Under the pieces are notes generated by a model, which worked only from the letters and a program-made list of their open reading frames with translations, searched no databases and was not told the origin of the DNA. Positions 1-9,971 of a DNA stretch of 64,000 bases are shown here, piece after piece. The translations under genes and the position numbers were made by a program. How positions within the stretch are numbered: the stretch's first letter is position 1; each line of letters opens with the position of its first letter. Origin of the DNA: Burkholderia sp. WSM2230 (GTDB lineage Bacteria; Pseudomonadota; Gammaproteobacteria; Burkholderiales; Burkholderiaceae); the NCBI RefSeq assembly GCF_000472445.1, contig NZ_AXAJ01000002.1, positions 62,001 through 126,000 of the forward strand, read 5' to 3'.

Positions 1-1
1 C

Positions 2-394
2 TGCGACCTTGCAATCATCGACAAACGCCGCCCGAAGGCGAACGTTGCCGAAGTGATGAACATCATCGGCGAGGTTGAAGGCCGCACGTGCGTGATCATG
101 GACGACATGGTCGACACCGCCGGCACGCTCTGCAAGGCAGCACAGGTTTTGAAGGAACGTGGCGCGAAACAGGTTTTCGCTTATGCCACCCATCCGGTTC
201 TGTCGGGCGGTGCCGGCGAGCGCATCGCTGCATCCGCTCTGGACGAACTGGTCGTCACGGACACGATCCCGCTCGGCGATGAAGCCCGCTCGTGCGCGAA
301 GATCCGTTCGCTGACCAGCGCCGGCTTGCTGGCCGAAACGTTCTCGCGCATCCGCCGGGGCGATTCGGTCATGTCGCTGTTCGCTGAAAGTTAA
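2..394 (+). CDS. prs: Ribose-phosphate pyrophosphokinase, C-terminal part (5' end outside window)
   Basis: Makes PRPP from ribose 5-phosphate and ATP, the precursor for purine, pyrimidine, histidine, tryptophan and NAD synthesis; cytosolic. The window opens inside the gene: the reading frame is open from base 2, and the first in-frame ATG at 53 is internal. The PRPP-binding loop is visible as [13 protein letters not shown], followed by the C-terminal end seen in bacterial Prs ([10 protein letters not shown]). It lies just upstream of rplY, the usual order in Burkholderiales, but a terminator hairpin sits between them. Family identity is close to certain; only the last ~130 residues are seen. 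Confidence 0.97.
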   Translation, partial: CDLAIIDKRRPKANVAEVMNIIGEVEGRTCVIMDDMVDTAGTLCKAAQVLKERGAKQVFAYATHPVLSGGAGERIAASALDELVVTDTIPLGDEARSCAKIRSLTSAGLLAETFSRIRRGDSVMSLFAES

Positions 395-449
395 GTATTT
401 GTGAAAGCGCAGTTGCCGCTTCGTGCGGCATAGCGCGCTTTTGCACAAT

Positions 450-477
450 CGGCATGAACGGACGAAGGTTCATGCCG
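450..477 (+). other. Perfect 10-bp inverted repeat in prs-rplY gap
   Basis: CGGCATGAAC and GTTCATGCCG form a perfect 10-bp stem with an 8-base loop. No T-run follows it, so it is not itself a terminator. It lies just before the terminator hairpin at 485-521 and could be a processing or leader structure between prs and rplY. Function unknown. Confidence 0.5.
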
Positions 478-484
478 CAGCTCT

Positions 485-521
485 GGGGCCTCAGCCATAA
501 CGGCTTGCGGGCCCCGTTTTT
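485..521 (+). terminator. Rho-independent terminator after prs
   Basis: GGGGCC pairs with GGCCCC around an inner GCC/GGC stem, followed by GTTTTT. It lies between prs and rplY, about 40 bases before the rplY start, so rplY transcripts either read through it or start nearby. Confidence 0.65.
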
Positions 522-557
522 ACTGCCTGGTCGCGGGCAGTGCATTGGAGATTCAAA

Positions 558-1175
558 ATGAAAGTTGTCGCTTTCGAGCGTTCTTTGCAAGGTACGGGTG
601 CGAGCCGCCGCCTGCGTAACTCGGGCAAGACCCCGGGCATCGTATATGGCGCTGGTGCTGAAACGCAATTGGTCGAACTGGACCACAACGCGCTGTGGCA
701 CGCGCTGAAGAAAGAAGTTTTCCATTCGTCGATTCTCGATCTGGAAATCGGTGGCAAGTCGCAGCAGGTTCTGCTGCGCGACGTGCAATACCATCCGTTC
801 CGTCAGCTCGTGCTGCACGTGGACTTCCAGCGTGTCGACGCAACGAAGAAGCTGCACACCAAGGTGCCGCTGCACTTCATGAACCAGGAAACCAACCCGG
901 CAGTGAAGCTGTCGAGCGCGGTGATCTCGCACGTCGTCAACGAACTGGAAGTCGAGTGCCTGCCGTCGGCACTGCCGGAATTCCTCGAAGTCGACCTGGC
1001 CAAGATCGAAGCTGGTCAATCGGTTCACGCCAAGGACATCCCGCTGCCCGCAGGCGTGTCGCTGGTTGCTCACGTCGACGCTGAAAACCCGGTCGTCGCT
1101 TCGGCAACGATCCCGGCTGGCGCCGTGTCGGAAAGCGACGCTGCTGCCGCTGAAGGCGAAACGCCGGCTGCTTGA
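558..1175 (+). CDS. rplY: 50S ribosomal protein L25 (CTC/TL5 type)
   Basis: Binds 5S rRNA in the central protuberance of the large subunit. The 205-residue length shows the long, two-domain CTC/TL5 form (L25 domain at about 1-95 plus a C-terminal beta domain) rather than the short E. coli L25. The N-terminus [20 protein letters not shown] is typical of the long form. I place the start at 558 after the GGAG at 547-550; an in-frame ATG at 540 would add only six unconserved residues. The acidic/alanine-rich tail is normal for this family. It lies between prs and pth, a conserved order. Confidence 0.96.
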   Translation: MKVVAFERSLQGTGASRRLRNSGKTPGIVYGAGAETQLVELDHNALWHALKKEVFHSSILDLEIGGKSQQVLLRDVQYHPFRQLVLHVDFQRVDATKKLHTKVPLHFMNQETNPAVKLSSAVISHVVNELEVECLPSALPEFLEVDLAKIEAGQSVHAKDIPLPAGVSLVAHVDAENPVVASATIPAGAVSESDAAAAEGETPAA

Positions 1176-1237
1176 GCGCGCTTCGCGCACCGAGCAAGCA
1201 ATCCTCTCGATCCGTTTCAATGAGACGGTCGACGTGA

Positions 1238-1269
1238 CCCGCCGAGGTTCGCCCCGGCGGGTTTTTTTT
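1238..1269 (+). terminator. Rho-independent terminator after rplY
   Basis: The stem CCCGCCG/CGGCGGG is followed by eight T residues. It separates rplY from pth, which starts 57 bases downstream. Confidence 0.85.
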
Positions 1270-1325
1270 CGGTTTTTTTCGGCTCGGCCGTCGCCGGTTT
1301 CCGGGCCAGATGGACCCACGCAAAC

Positions 1326-1928
1326 ATGATCAAGCTGATCGTCGGACTCGGCAATCCGGGCGCCGAATACACCGTGACGCGCCACAACGCCGGCTTCTGG
1401 CTGGTCGACCAACTGGCGCGCGAAGCAGGCGCGACGCTGCGCGACGAGCGGCGCTTTCACGGCTTTTACGCGAAGGCGCGACTGCATGGCGAGGAAGTGC
1501 ATCTGCTCGAGCCGCAGACTTATATGAACCGCTCGGGTCAGTCGGTCGTCGCGCTTGCGCAGTTCTTCAAGATTCTGCCCGACGAGATTCTAGTGGCGCA
1601 CGACGAACTCGACATGCCGCCCGGCAGTGTGAAGCTGAAGCTCGGCGGCGGCAGCGGTGGTCATAACGGTTTGAAGGACATCACCGCGCATCTGTCGTCG
1701 CAGCAGTATTGGCGGCTGCGCATCGGCATCGGGCACCCGCGCGACCTGATTCCGGAGAGCGCACGCGCGGGCGTAAAGCCCGATGTCGCGAACTACGTGC
1801 TCAAGCCGCCGCGCCGCGAGGAGCAGGATGCGATCGACGCTTCCATCGAGCGCGCGCTCGCCGTCATGCCGCAGATCATCAAAGGCGAGCTTGAACGCGC
1901 GATGATGCAACTGCATCGCAATTCCTAA
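1326..1928 (+). CDS. pth: Peptidyl-tRNA hydrolase
   Basis: Cleaves the ester bond of peptidyl-tRNAs that drop off the ribosome, recycling tRNA. At 200 residues it has the usual bacterial length. Visible family motifs are the N-terminal GLGNPG, the catalytic histidine in [17 protein letters not shown], and [10 protein letters not shown] with the glycine-rich [12 protein letters not shown] stretch. The start follows [12 protein letters not shown] directly. It is usually followed by ychF in related species; here hisC follows instead. Confidence 0.97.
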   Translation: MIKLIVGLGNPGAEYTVTRHNAGFWLVDQLAREAGATLRDERRFHGFYAKARLHGEEVHLLEPQTYMNRSGQSVVALAQFFKILPDEILVAHDELDMPPGSVKLKLGGGSGGHNGLKDITAHLSSQQYWRLRIGIGHPRDLIPESARAGVKPDVANYVLKPPRREEQDAIDASIERALAVMPQIIKGELERAMMQLHRNS

Positions 1929-2070
1929 CCGGTTTGTCGTGCACGGTGCCGCTGCGGCGGGCAAAGAGCGCACCGGCCGCCCGCCGTGGCGCCCGCACAG
2001 TATCTGATCGCATTGATTGCATTGACTCAGGACCAGGCGTCAAGTCGACCGCCTCGCATGGGAGAAGCCT

Positions 2071-3141
2071 TTGAGCCGATATTGGAGTGACATCGTTCAC
2101 CGTCTGACGCCATATGTGCCGGGCGAACAGCCCACGCTCGCGCATCCGGTGAAGCTGAACACCAACGAGAACCCGTACCCGCCTTCCCCGTGCGTGCTCG
2201 AGGCAATTCGCAAGGAACTCGGCTCGGCTGGCGAGTCGTTGCGGCGCTACCCCGACCCCACCGCGCGCAAGTTGCGTGAAACGGTGGCCGCGTATCACGG
2301 CATCCGCGCCGATCAGGTTTTCGCCGGCAACGGTTCGGACGAGGTACTCGCGCTCACTTTCCAGGCTTTGCTGAAGCACGATAAGCCCTTGCTGTTCCCT
2401 GACATCACCTACAGCTTTTATCCGACTTATGCGCGGCTTTTCGACGTCGACTATCGGACCATTCCGCTCGACGACGCCTTCGCGATCAACGTCGACGACT
2501 ATGAGGTGGCCAACGGCGGCATCCTGTTTCCCAACCCAAACGCACCGACCGGACGCCCGCTGTCGCTTGCTGAGATCGAGCGCCTCGTGGCGAAGAACAC
2601 GGATTCAGTCGTGGTGATCGACGAGGCGTATGTGGATTTCGGAGCGGAGTCGGCGATCAGGCTCATCGACCGCTATCCGAATCTGCTCGTCGTGCAGACG
2701 GTGTCCAAGTCGCGCTCGCTCGCGGGCATGCGCGTCGGCTTCGCGTTCGGCAATGCGGGGTTGATCGACGCGCTCAATCGCGTGAAAGACAGCTTCAATT
2801 CATATCCGCTCGACCGCCTCGCGCAAGTCGCGGCCTGTGCAGCGTACAAAGACGACGCGTGGTTCCGCGACACATGCGCGAAAGTGATTGCGAGCCGTGA
2901 ACGGCTGGCCGCGGAGCTGACCACGCTTGGCTTCGACGTAGTGCCGTCGGCGGCCAATCTGCTGTTTGCCCGCCATAAGGAACACGAAGCAGCGATGCTC
3001 GTGTCCCGCCTTCGCGAAAGGGAAATTTTCGTGCGTCACTTCAAGGCGCCCAGAATCGACCAGCACTTGCGCATCTCGGTCGGAACCGACGCCGAGTGCG
3101 ACATTCTGCTCGACGCATTGCGCGGCATCGTGAGCGCCTAG
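2071..3141 (+). CDS. hisC: Histidinol-phosphate aminotransferase (TTG start)
   Basis: PLP-dependent class I/II aminotransferase that converts imidazole acetol phosphate and glutamate to histidinol phosphate. The 356 residues carry the HisC signatures [40 protein letters not shown] and the PLP-lysine motif [13 protein letters not shown]. The start is TTG at 2071 with GGAG at 2061-2064; the nearby ATG at 2058 is out of frame. No other histidine gene is present, so this may be a second HisC paralog or an aromatic/phenylalanine aminotransferase moonlighting as HisC; its role outside a his operon is inferred. Confidence 0.9.
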   Translation: MSRYWSDIVHRLTPYVPGEQPTLAHPVKLNTNENPYPPSPCVLEAIRKELGSAGESLRRYPDPTARKLRETVAAYHGIRADQVFAGNGSDEVLALTFQALLKHDKPLLFPDITYSFYPTYARLFDVDYRTIPLDDAFAINVDDYEVANGGILFPNPNAPTGRPLSLAEIERLVAKNTDSVVVIDEAYVDFGAESAIRLIDRYPNLLVVQTVSKSRSLAGMRVGFAFGNAGLIDALNRVKDSFNSYPLDRLAQVAACAAYKDDAWFRDTCAKVIASRERLAAELTTLGFDVVPSAANLLFARHKEHEAAMLVSRLREREIFVRHFKAPRIDQHLRISVGTDAECDILLDALRGIVSA

Positions 3142-3173
3142 CGGCCTAGCCGCCAATTCGGCTCACCGGGCGC

Positions 3174-3207
3174 AAAAAAAAACGGCGAGGCCCGCGCCTC
3201 GCCGTTT
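3174..3207. terminator. Bidirectional terminator between hisC and ferredoxin
   Basis: ACGGCGAGG and CCTCGCCGT form a 9-bp stem flanked by A9 on the left and TTT on the right. It lies between the convergent hisC (+) and ferredoxin (-) genes. The long A-run makes it strongest for the minus strand; the plus-strand T-tract is short. Confidence 0.8.
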
Positions 3208-3228
3208 CTGTCTCCGTCGAGCCCAACG

Positions 3229-3498
<270 letters not shown>

Positions 3499-3549
3499 TC
3501 ATGCCGGCCGCAGCCGGCTTCATCACGTCAAACCGACAGTTTACGCCGG

Positions 3550-4065
3550 TTATGGCTGCCCCGCCTGGGCGCCGTTATTCGGGTCCAATGCCGCAACCTT
3601 TTCCTTCAGCCATTTTTCGACCGACGGGAACACGAACTTGCTGACGTCGCCGCCCAGCTGCGCAATCTCGCGGACAATCGTGCCCGAGATGAACTGATAC
3701 TGGTCCGACGGCGTCATGAACATGGTTTCCACGTCCGGCAGAAGATACCGGTTCATGCCGGCCATCTGGAACTCATATTCGAAGTCCGACACCGCGCGCA
3801 GCCCGCGCACGATCACGCGCGCGTTGTTGGTGCGGACGAAATCCTTCAGCAGCCCCTTGAAGCTCATGACCTGCACGTTCGGGTAATGGCCCAGCACTTC
3901 GTGGGCAATATCCAGACGCTCTTTCAGCGTGAAAAACGGCTTTTTGTTGCGGCTGTCGGCAACGCCGACCACCAGCGTGTCGAAGATGCTCGACGCGCGC
4001 CGAACGAGGTCTTCGTGACCGCGTGTCAGCGGATCGAACGTGCCCGGGTACACGGCGACTACCAT
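3550..4065 (-). CDS. coaD: Phosphopantetheine adenylyltransferase
   Basis: Transfers AMP from ATP to 4'-phosphopantetheine, the penultimate step of coenzyme A synthesis. The 171 residues are the usual length (about 160-170). The nucleotidyltransferase signature is at the N-terminus ([17 protein letters not shown], with the T/HxGH motif as TRGH), and the C-terminal [15 protein letters not shown] matches the ISSTxVRE motif. It follows rsmD by about 110 bases and precedes the ferredoxin gene, all on the minus strand. Confidence 0.97.
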   Translation of the reverse strand: MVVAVYPGTFDPLTRGHEDLVRRASSIFDTLVVGVADSRNKKPFFTLKERLDIAHEVLGHYPNVQVMSFKGLLKDFVRTNNARVIVRGLRAVSDFEYEFQMAGMNRYLLPDVETMFMTPSDQYQFISGTIVREIAQLGGDVSKFVFPSVEKWLKEKVAALDPNNGAQAGQP

Positions 4066-4177
4066 GAGATTTCTCCTCTCTTCAGACAGATGGGCACGTC
4101 AAAGCGTCCACGCGACGCATTTGGCACCGGCCGCGCGCGTGACGTGGGGCCGTCCGGCGCTTGTTATGGAAGGCGCA

Positions 4178-4792
4178 TTATTCCTCATTTTCGCGTTGCA
4201 GCAAATGGAAGTGGACAGCGCCTGCTTTGCCTTCCCGCACAATTTTCCATCCGGTCAGCGCTTCATTCGCGTCCAGTTCTAGAGCCGCGCCGGCCTCCAC
4301 GTACAGAAAGCCGTCTTCGCTGACTAGCGGTGCAGCCAGCGTAAGCGCCTTGTCGAGCAGATCGTCGCCGAAAGGCGGGTCGAGGAACACGACGTCGAAC
4401 GACCCGGGCGGCAGGCTCGCCGCGAGCCGCAAACCATCGGCTTCCGCAATTTCAATCATGCGCGCGGCAAGCCTTTGCTGGTTCGCCCGCAATTGTGCGG
4501 CCGCGCGCGCATTGCGCTCGACCATCAGCACGCGCGCGGCGCCGCGCGACGCCGCTTCGAAACCGAGCGCGCCGCTGCCGGCGAACAGATCGAGGCATCG
4601 CTCGCCGTCCAGACGCTGCCCGAGCCAGTTGAACAGCGTTTCGCGGACGCGGTCCGGCGTGGGACGCAGCCCGTCGAGGTCGAGCACGGGCAAAGGCGTG
4701 CGTTTCCAGTCGCCGCCGATAATCCGGATGGCGTGCGGCTTACCGCCTTTGGATGAAGCGCCGTGGGCGCGTGATGGTGCTGAACGGGGCAT
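4178..4792 (-). CDS. rsmD: 16S rRNA (guanine(966)-N2)-methyltransferase
   Basis: Methylates N2 of G966 in 16S rRNA using S-adenosylmethionine. At 204 residues it has normal family length. Visible are RIIGGDWKRTPL and LRPTPDRVRETLFNWL at the N-terminus, the SAM-binding LDLFAGSGALGFEA, and the catalytic-site DPPF in VVFLDPPFGDD. The start at 4792 is the first ATG, though no clear ribosome-binding site precedes it. It is divergent from ftsY across a 299-base gap and runs with coaD. Confidence 0.95.
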   Translation of the reverse strand: MPRSAPSRAHGASSKGGKPHAIRIIGGDWKRTPLPVLDLDGLRPTPDRVRETLFNWLGQRLDGERCLDLFAGSGALGFEAASRGAARVLMVERNARAAAQLRANQQRLAARMIEIAEADGLRLAASLPPGSFDVVFLDPPFGDDLLDKALTLAAPLVSEDGFLYVEAGAALELDANEALTGWKIVREGKAGAVHFHLLQRENEE

Positions 4793-5091
4793 GCAGAGTC
4801 AATCAGGGTTGGTGAAATTGTCCGCCAGTATTCACACGAAGGCGACGCAAACGCGACACGAGCTCGAGACAAGCGCGGCGCAAACGCAAAGCAAGCGGAC
4901 TGGAGCGCCAACGTTACCACAGGGGCGCCGTGCGTCCAGCCTGGCCGATCGGCCGATACGACGCACGACGGCGCGCCTGATAAAATGTGCGGCTTCCAGC
5001 GCCTTGCATCCCGCATTGCAACGCTGCCTGCCGCTCCCGCCGGCGCCATGCCGGCTGCGCGCATCGGCGCGCGCTCTCACCTCGCCAGATC

Positions 5092-6258
5092 ATGTTCAGC
5101 TTTTTCAAACGATTCAAGGGTTCGAAAGAGTCCGAAAACGCGCCAGACGAATCGCAAGCCGCGCCAGAGGCGCTTGTCGACGACCTCGCGCCAGAAGCGC
5201 CAGATGCGCCAGCCGCGCCGCCGGCTGACGTTGCGCTGCCGTCCCCGCTTCCATCTGCGCGGGAAACACAGCCCGAGACTGAGCCGGAAACAGTTTTTGA
5301 AGAACCGTCGCTCGAAACCATAGAAATCGTGCCGCCGCCGGTTCAGGACGCGAGCGCGAAACGCTCGTGGCTGACTCGCCTGAAAACCGGCTTGTCGAAG
5401 ACCAGTTCGAGTCTCACCGGCATTTTCGTCGGCACGAAAATCGACGAAGAGCTATACGAAGAGCTCGAAACCGCGCTGCTCATGTCGGACGCGGGCGTCG
5501 ACGCCACGGAATTCCTCCTGGAAGCGCTGCGCGAGAAAGTGCGCGTCGAGCGTCTCACCGAGCCGCAACAGGTCAAGGCCGCGCTGCGCGCGCTGCTGGT
5601 CGATCTGCTGAAACCGCTCGAAAAATCGCTGATGCTCGGGCGCGCCAAGCCGCTCGTCATGATGATCGCGGGCGTCAACGGCGCGGGCAAGACCACCAGC
5701 ATCGGCAAGCTCGCCAAACATCTGCAGAGTTTCAACCAGTCGGTGCTGCTGGCGGCCGGCGACACCTTCCGCGCGGCCGCGCGCGAGCAGTTGGCGATCT
5801 GGGGCCAGCGCAACAACGTGACGGTGGTGGCGCAGGAAAGCGGCGACCCCGCCGCCGTGATTTTCGACGCGGTCGGCGCCGCGCGGGCGCGCAAGATCGA
5901 CGTGATGATGGCGGACACCGCCGGCCGTCTGCCCACCCAGTTGCATCTGATGGAAGAGTTGCGCAAGGTCAAGCGCGTGATCGGCAAGGCGCAGGACGGC
6001 GCGCCGCACGAGGTGCTGCTCGTGATCGACGCCAATACCGGACAGAACGCGCTCGCGCAGGTCAAGGCTTTCGACGACGCGCTCGGCCTCACCGGCCTTA
6101 TCGTCACCAAGCTCGACGGCACGGCGAAGGGCGGCATTCTCGCCGCTATCGCGCGGCAAAGGCCGATTCCGGTGTACTTCATCGGCGTGGGTGAAAAGGT
6201 GGAAGATCTGCAGCCTTTCAGCGCCGAAGAGTTTTCGGACGCGTTGCTCGGCGGTTGA
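5092..6258 (+). CDS. ftsY: Signal recognition particle receptor FtsY
   Basis: SRP-receptor GTPase that brings ribosome-nascent chain complexes to the Sec translocon. The 388 residues comprise a short basic N-terminus ([11 protein letters not shown]), an acidic/Ala-Pro-rich A domain to about residue 85, a helical N domain and the G domain. Nucleotide motifs are [15 protein letters not shown] (P-loop), [18 protein letters not shown] and [11 protein letters not shown] chose the ATG at 5092 over an upstream in-frame ATG because it gives the conserved FtsY N-terminus. ftsE and ftsX, neighbours in E. coli, are absent here. Confidence 0.97.
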   Translation: MFSFFKRFKGSKESENAPDESQAAPEALVDDLAPEAPDAPAAPPADVALPSPLPSARETQPETEPETVFEEPSLETIEIVPPPVQDASAKRSWLTRLKTGLSKTSSSLTGIFVGTKIDEELYEELETALLMSDAGVDATEFLLEALREKVRVERLTEPQQVKAALRALLVDLLKPLEKSLMLGRAKPLVMMIAGVNGAGKTTSIGKLAKHLQSFNQSVLLAAGDTFRAAAREQLAIWGQRNNVTVVAQESGDPAAVIFDAVGAARARKIDVMMADTAGRLPTQLHLMEELRKVKRVIGKAQDGAPHEVLLVIDANTGQNALAQVKAFDDALGLTGLIVTKLDGTAKGGILAAIARQRPIPVYFIGVGEKVEDLQPFSAEEFSDALLGG

Positions 6259-6305
6259 GCGTCGGCTGACCGGGCGCTCACGACAGCTCCGGTCCCAGGC
6301 GACAC

Positions 6306-6335
6306 AAAAAGGGCACTCCGCGGAGTGCCCTTTTT
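6306..6335. terminator. Perfect 30-bp palindrome, bidirectional terminator
   Basis: The sequence is self-complementary across all 30 bases: A5-GGGCACTCCG, then its mirror CGGAGTGCCC-T5. It sits between the convergent ftsY (+) and isomerase (-) genes and should terminate both. Confidence 0.92.
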
Positions 6336-6362
6336 ACGTTCACGGCAACCACCACCGCGGCT

Positions 6363-7007
6363 TCATTCAGCGTCCGGCTGCACACCCGGCGCCGCGCGGG
6401 CAAATGCATCGATCTGCATGGCGTGGTCGTAGATGCGCTGAATCGTCGGAAACCTGGCCGTGTCGACCTTGAAGCGCTGGGCATTGAACACCTGCGGAAT
6501 CAGGCACGCGTCGGCGAGCGTCGGGGCGTCGCCAAAACACAGCTTGCCCGTACGCGGATCGCCTGCGAGGTGCGCCTCCAGCGTCGCAAAACCGGCTTCC
6601 ACCCAATGGCGATACCACGCGTCTTTCGCGTCGTCGTCCACGCGCAGCGTGTGTTTCAGATACTTGAGCACGCGCAGATTGTTCAAGGGATGAATCTCGC
6701 ACGCCACCTGTAATGCCGCCGAGCGCACATACGCGCGGTCGGCCGGCGCCTTGGGCAAAAGCGGCGGCTCGGGGTGCGTTTCCTCCAGATACTCGATGAT
6801 CGCGAGCGACTGCGGCAACACCTCGTGGCCGTCAACCAGAGTCGGCACGATGCCGTCCAGGTTGATCTTGCGATACTCCGGCTTCAGTTGCTCGCCGCCG
6901 TCGCGCACCAGGTGCACAGGCACGTACTCATACGGCAGGTTCTTCACATTCAGCGCGATGCGCACGCGATACGACGCGGAGCTGCGGAAATAGCTGTAGA
7001 GCTTCAT
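6363..7007 (-). CDS. maiA: Glutathione-dependent maleylacetoacetate/maleylpyruvate isomerase (zeta-class GST)
   Basis: Cis-trans isomerase of the GST zeta family, which converts maleylacetoacetate (tyrosine pathway) or maleylpyruvate (gentisate pathway) to the fumaryl isomer with glutathione as cofactor. The 214 residues begin MKLYSYFRSSASYRVRIALN; the SSxSxRVRI motif holds the catalytic serine/cysteine region of this class. The start at 7007 has a strong GGAGGAG upstream; a longer frame from 7037 is unlikely. The next gene upstream on the same strand, 26 bases away, is an FAH-family hydrolase, the enzyme that would act on its product. Which substrate is used cannot be told from sequence. Confidence 0.87.
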   Translation of the reverse strand: MKLYSYFRSSASYRVRIALNVKNLPYEYVPVHLVRDGGEQLKPEYRKINLDGIVPTLVDGHEVLPQSLAIIEYLEETHPEPPLLPKAPADRAYVRSAALQVACEIHPLNNLRVLKYLKHTLRVDDDAKDAWYRHWVEAGFATLEAHLAGDPRTGKLCFGDAPTLADACLIPQVFNAQRFKVDTARFPTIQRIYDHAMQIDAFARAAPGVQPDAE

Positions 7008-7033
7008 CTCGTTGTCTCCTCCCCAAAACTGCG

Positions 7034-7732
7034 TCAAACGACGCGCACGCTCAACTCGCCAAGCCGGTCCACGCCACCTTTCATCAGATCGCCTTGCACC
7101 ACCGCGCCGACGCCTTCCGGCGTGCCGGTGAAAATCAGATCGCCGGGTTGCAGCTCGAAAAGCGTGGACAGATAGGCGATGGTCTCGCCCACCGACCAGA
7201 TGAGCTGCGAAACGTCCGAACGCTGCATCTCCTCACCGTTGACGGACAGCCAGATCGCGCCTTTATCGACGTGGCCGACCGTCGAAACAGGATGGATCGG
7301 CCCGAGCGGCGCCGAGTGATCGAAGCCCTTTGCGGTGTCCCACGGACGCCCCAGTTTCTTCGCCTCGGCCTGCAGGTCGCGGCGCGTCATATCGAGGCCA
7401 AGCGCGTAGCCATAAACGTGATCGAGCGCGCGCTCAGCCGGAATATCCTTGCCGCCTTTGCCGAGCGCCGCGACCAGCTCCATCTCGAAGTGGACGCTTT
7501 TCGACAGCGACGGATACGGGAATTCGCCAGTCTCGCCGGGCGCGACGTATAGAACGGCATCCGCAGGCTTGCCGAAGAAAAACGGCGGATCGCGGTCCGG
7601 ATCGTGTCCCATCTCACGGGCATGCGCCTCGTAATTGCGGCCAACGCAATAAATGCGACGCACAGGGAACTGTTCGCTGGACCCCACAACCGGCACCGCA
7701 ACCACCGGTGCGGGCGCAAATACGTAACTCAT
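7034..7732 (-). CDS. Fumarylacetoacetate hydrolase family protein, probable fumarylpyruvate hydrolase
   Basis: C-C bond hydrolase of the FAH superfamily, 232 residues, the size of NagK/YcgM-type fumarylpyruvate hydrolases and oxaloacetate decarboxylases rather than the ~420-residue tyrosine-pathway FAH. Motifs are [27 protein letters not shown], the metal-binding [12 protein letters not shown], and [12 protein letters not shown] near the C-terminus. A good GGAG precedes the ATG. Its pairing with a glutathione-dependent isomerase suggests the last two steps of gentisate degradation (fumarate plus pyruvate). No ring-cleavage dioxygenase is nearby, so the pathway link is inference. Confidence 0.85.
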   Translation of the reverse strand: MSYVFAPAPVVAVPVVGSSEQFPVRRIYCVGRNYEAHAREMGHDPDRDPPFFFGKPADAVLYVAPGETGEFPYPSLSKSVHFEMELVAALGKGGKDIPAERALDHVYGYALGLDMTRRDLQAEAKKLGRPWDTAKGFDHSAPLGPIHPVSTVGHVDKGAIWLSVNGEEMQRSDVSQLIWSVGETIAYLSTLFELQPGDLIFTGTPEGVGAVVQGDLMKGGVDRLGELSVRVV

Positions 7733-7960
7733 CCGATTCTCCGTTCTTTGTTGGAAATGAGCCGCCGCGCGGCGCTAAACAGCGAGTGTAACGCGCGGCG
7801 CAAGGCGGCGCGCGCCGGTCCAGCATGGCTTCGAGACAGCGGCGCGCCGCCGCCGACGTCTCGCCGGACGGCCATAGATGCGATACTCACACCAGACAAC
7901 GTCCCTTGAATACCGTGGCGGCCGGCTCGACAGCGGCACGCCAGCACGTCAACTGCCCTC

Positions 7961-8932
7961 ATGACAGACTCCGCCGACACCGCCAACCCGTTCCCGTGCG
8001 CCCGCTTCATCAAGGAAATCGGCCGTGGGCCCAACGGCGCCCGCGCGCTCACCGCCGACGACACGCGCGCGCTCTACACCGCCATGCTCGACGGCCGCGT
8101 CGGCGAACTCGAACTGGGCGCGATCCTGCTTGCGTATCGCGTGAAAGGCGAAACCGCCGACGAGCTTGCCGCGATGCTGGCGGGCGCTCATGCGTCGTTC
8201 GAGCCGGTTCATCTGCCGCCTGGCGACTTCCGGCCGGTGTCGATCCCGAGCTATAACGGCGCGCGCAAGCAGCCGAACCTGGTGCCGCTGCTCGCGCTGT
8301 TGCTCGCGCGCGAGGGCGTGCCGGTTCTCGTGCACGGCGTCACCGAAGATCCAGGCCGCGTGACGAGCGCGGAGATTTTCGCGCATCTGCGGATTCCGCA
8401 CGCGGGCTCGCACGACGATATCGAAGACGGCCTCGCCGAGCGGCGTGTGGCGTTCGCGTCGATCGACGTCCTCGCGCCGAAGCTCGCTCGTCTGCTCGCG
8501 CTGCGCCGGCGCATGGGCGTGCGCAATTCGACGCATACGCTGGTGAAAATCCTGCAGCCGTTCGCGCCCGCCGGACTGCGGCTCGTGAACTACACGCATC
8601 CGCCGTATCGGGACAGCCTCACACAGCTCTTCAGCACGCATCCCGATGCCGCGCTGGGCGGCGCTCTGCTCGCGCGCGGTACGGAAGGCGAAGCGGTGGC
8701 GGACACGCGGCGCCAGGTGCAGATCGACTGGCTGCACGACGGCATCTGCGAAACGCGTGTGCCGCATGAGCGTTCGTCGCGCGACGCGCCCGAAGTCGAC
8801 TTACCCGAAGCGCGCGACGCCGCGACCACCGCCGCGTGGATCGGCGCGGTGCTGCGCGGCGAGGCGCCGGTGCCGGGCGCGATCGAGCGGCAAGTCGAGG
8901 TGATCGTGGATGTGGCCAGAACGCCGGCTTAA
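7961..8932 (+). CDS. ybiB: YbiB/TrpD2-like DNA-binding protein (glycosyltransferase family 3 fold)
   Basis: At 323 residues it resembles the anthranilate phosphoribosyltransferase fold but belongs to the YbiB (TrpD2) branch, which binds nucleic acid rather than anthranilate; E. coli ybiB is linked to the SOS response. Visible are FIKEIGRGPNGARALT, ILLAYRVKGETADELAAML, IPSYNGARKQPNLVPLLALLLA and GVRNSTHTLVKILQPF; the KHGN-type catalytic motif of true TrpD is not apparent. It stands alone on the plus strand. The ribosome-binding site is weak. The cellular role is uncertain. Confidence 0.85.
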   Translation: MTDSADTANPFPCARFIKEIGRGPNGARALTADDTRALYTAMLDGRVGELELGAILLAYRVKGETADELAAMLAGAHASFEPVHLPPGDFRPVSIPSYNGARKQPNLVPLLALLLAREGVPVLVHGVTEDPGRVTSAEIFAHLRIPHAGSHDDIEDGLAERRVAFASIDVLAPKLARLLALRRRMGVRNSTHTLVKILQPFAPAGLRLVNYTHPPYRDSLTQLFSTHPDAALGGALLARGTEGEAVADTRRQVQIDWLHDGICETRVPHERSSRDAPEVDLPEARDAATTAAWIGAVLRGEAPVPGAIERQVEVIVDVARTPA

Positions 8933-8934
8933 GC

Positions 8935-9318
8935 TCACTCGATGGCGCAGCGCGTCGCCTGCCAGGCAATGAGGCGCCACTGGCCGTCTTCCTGCGTGTG
9001 GATCGCCGTGTAGGCAATGGGGAAAAGCAGCGCGCCGTTATTCGCTTCCATCTCGATCAGCGCGCGGCCGGTCACGACGCAGGTTTCCCGGCCGACCGGC
9101 AGCACGTCTTGCGACTGCACTTCGATCTGCCGGTAGCGGCGGCGCCCTGCGGTAATGCCGTCGATGAATTGCCGCTTCGTTTCGCGCTTGCCGTTCGTGT
9201 GAACGTAGCTCACGTTGTCAGCGAGCAGCACGTCGAGCGAGGGCCCGTCGCCGTCGACCATCGCGCGGAAACGTTCCCTCTCCAGCCCGCGGATCGCCTC
9301 GATTGTCTTTGCCGCCAT
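8935..9318 (-). CDS. NTF2-like (DUF4440/SnoaL-like) protein
   Basis: A 127-residue cytosolic protein with the cone-shaped NTF2-like fold pattern: an N-terminal helix (IEAIRGLERERFRAMVDGD), LDVLLADNVSYVHTNGKRETK, and a C-terminal beta run ending DGQWRLIAWQATR. These proteins are often isomerases, dehydratases or ketosteroid-binding, but no catalytic residue can be assigned. It converges on ybiB with two bases between stop codons. The function is unknown. Confidence 0.75.
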   Translation of the reverse strand: MAAKTIEAIRGLERERFRAMVDGDGPSLDVLLADNVSYVHTNGKRETKRQFIDGITAGRRRYRQIEVQSQDVLPVGRETCVVTGRALIEMEANNGALLFPIAYTAIHTQEDGQWRLIAWQATRCAIE

Positions 9319-9358
9319 TGCTCAGCCCCTTGTACCGGTGAGCCGAAGGCGGCCACGG

Positions 9359-9922
9359 TCAGAAGTTATATTGCAGATATAGCTGGTGGAAATTTATACC
9401 AGGATTCGGCTCTTTGATACCGCCATTCGACACATGCTGGAACCGGTAGCCGGCCTGGTATTGCTGATGACCCCCAAATTGCACACCCACGCCCGCCATG
9501 TCGGCGAACTGGAACGCGGTGGACAGCGTGAAGTCAGAAGAGATTCTGGGACTCGACAGCAGACGCACGCCGGCGCCTGCCTCGACGAAAGGCCGGATCG
9601 ATCCGGACCCTTTGATGAAGCGAATGATAGGCGTCACACCGATCTCGCCGATGTTCTCGTGCACATTGCCTTCGTTCGTATGCCACCAGGCCACGTGCGC
9701 CTCGCCGATCAGCGCGAAATGCCAGTCGCCGATCTGCCACCACGTGAGATTGGGGTCCCACACGATGCCGAGGTCGAGTTTCTTGACATGATGATCCCCA
9801 AGGCCGCCGGCGACCTGAATTCCGAACTGATCGGCTGCGGCAGCGGCGGAAACGCCGAGCAGCAAGGCTGCGCAAGTACTTTTTAGAGCCAGACCACGCA
9901 AGCGTTTCTTTTTGTTGTTCAT
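9359..9922 (-). CDS. pagL: PagL-like lipid A 3-O-deacylase, outer membrane
   Basis: Outer-membrane beta-barrel esterase that removes the 3-position acyl chain of lipid A, altering endotoxin signalling and membrane permeability. The 187-residue precursor has a basic N-terminus and hydrophobic signal peptide cleaved near AAAAA-DQF (residue 30). The catalytic His-x-Ser is visible in FQHVSNGGI (His163, Ser165), followed by the conserved asparagine. The last residue is phenylalanine, as expected for Bam-dependent assembly. The start at 9922 places the signal peptide correctly; a longer in-frame ATG at 10027 gives implausible sequence. It is divergent from rpoH, across a gap rich in dyad symmetries. 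Confidence 0.88.
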   Translation of the reverse strand: MNNKKKRLRGLALKSTCAALLLGVSAAAAADQFGIQVAGGLGDHHVKKLDLGIVWDPNLTWWQIGDWHFALIGEAHVAWWHTNEGNVHENIGEIGVTPIIRFIKGSGSIRPFVEAGAGVRLLSSPRISSDFTLSTAFQFADMAGVGVQFGGHQQYQAGYRFQHVSNGGIKEPNPGINFHQLYLQYNF

Positions 9923-9971
9923 CTGATACCCGAGCTCAGCAAAGGTTGAACATTCCGTAACATTCTTGCTT

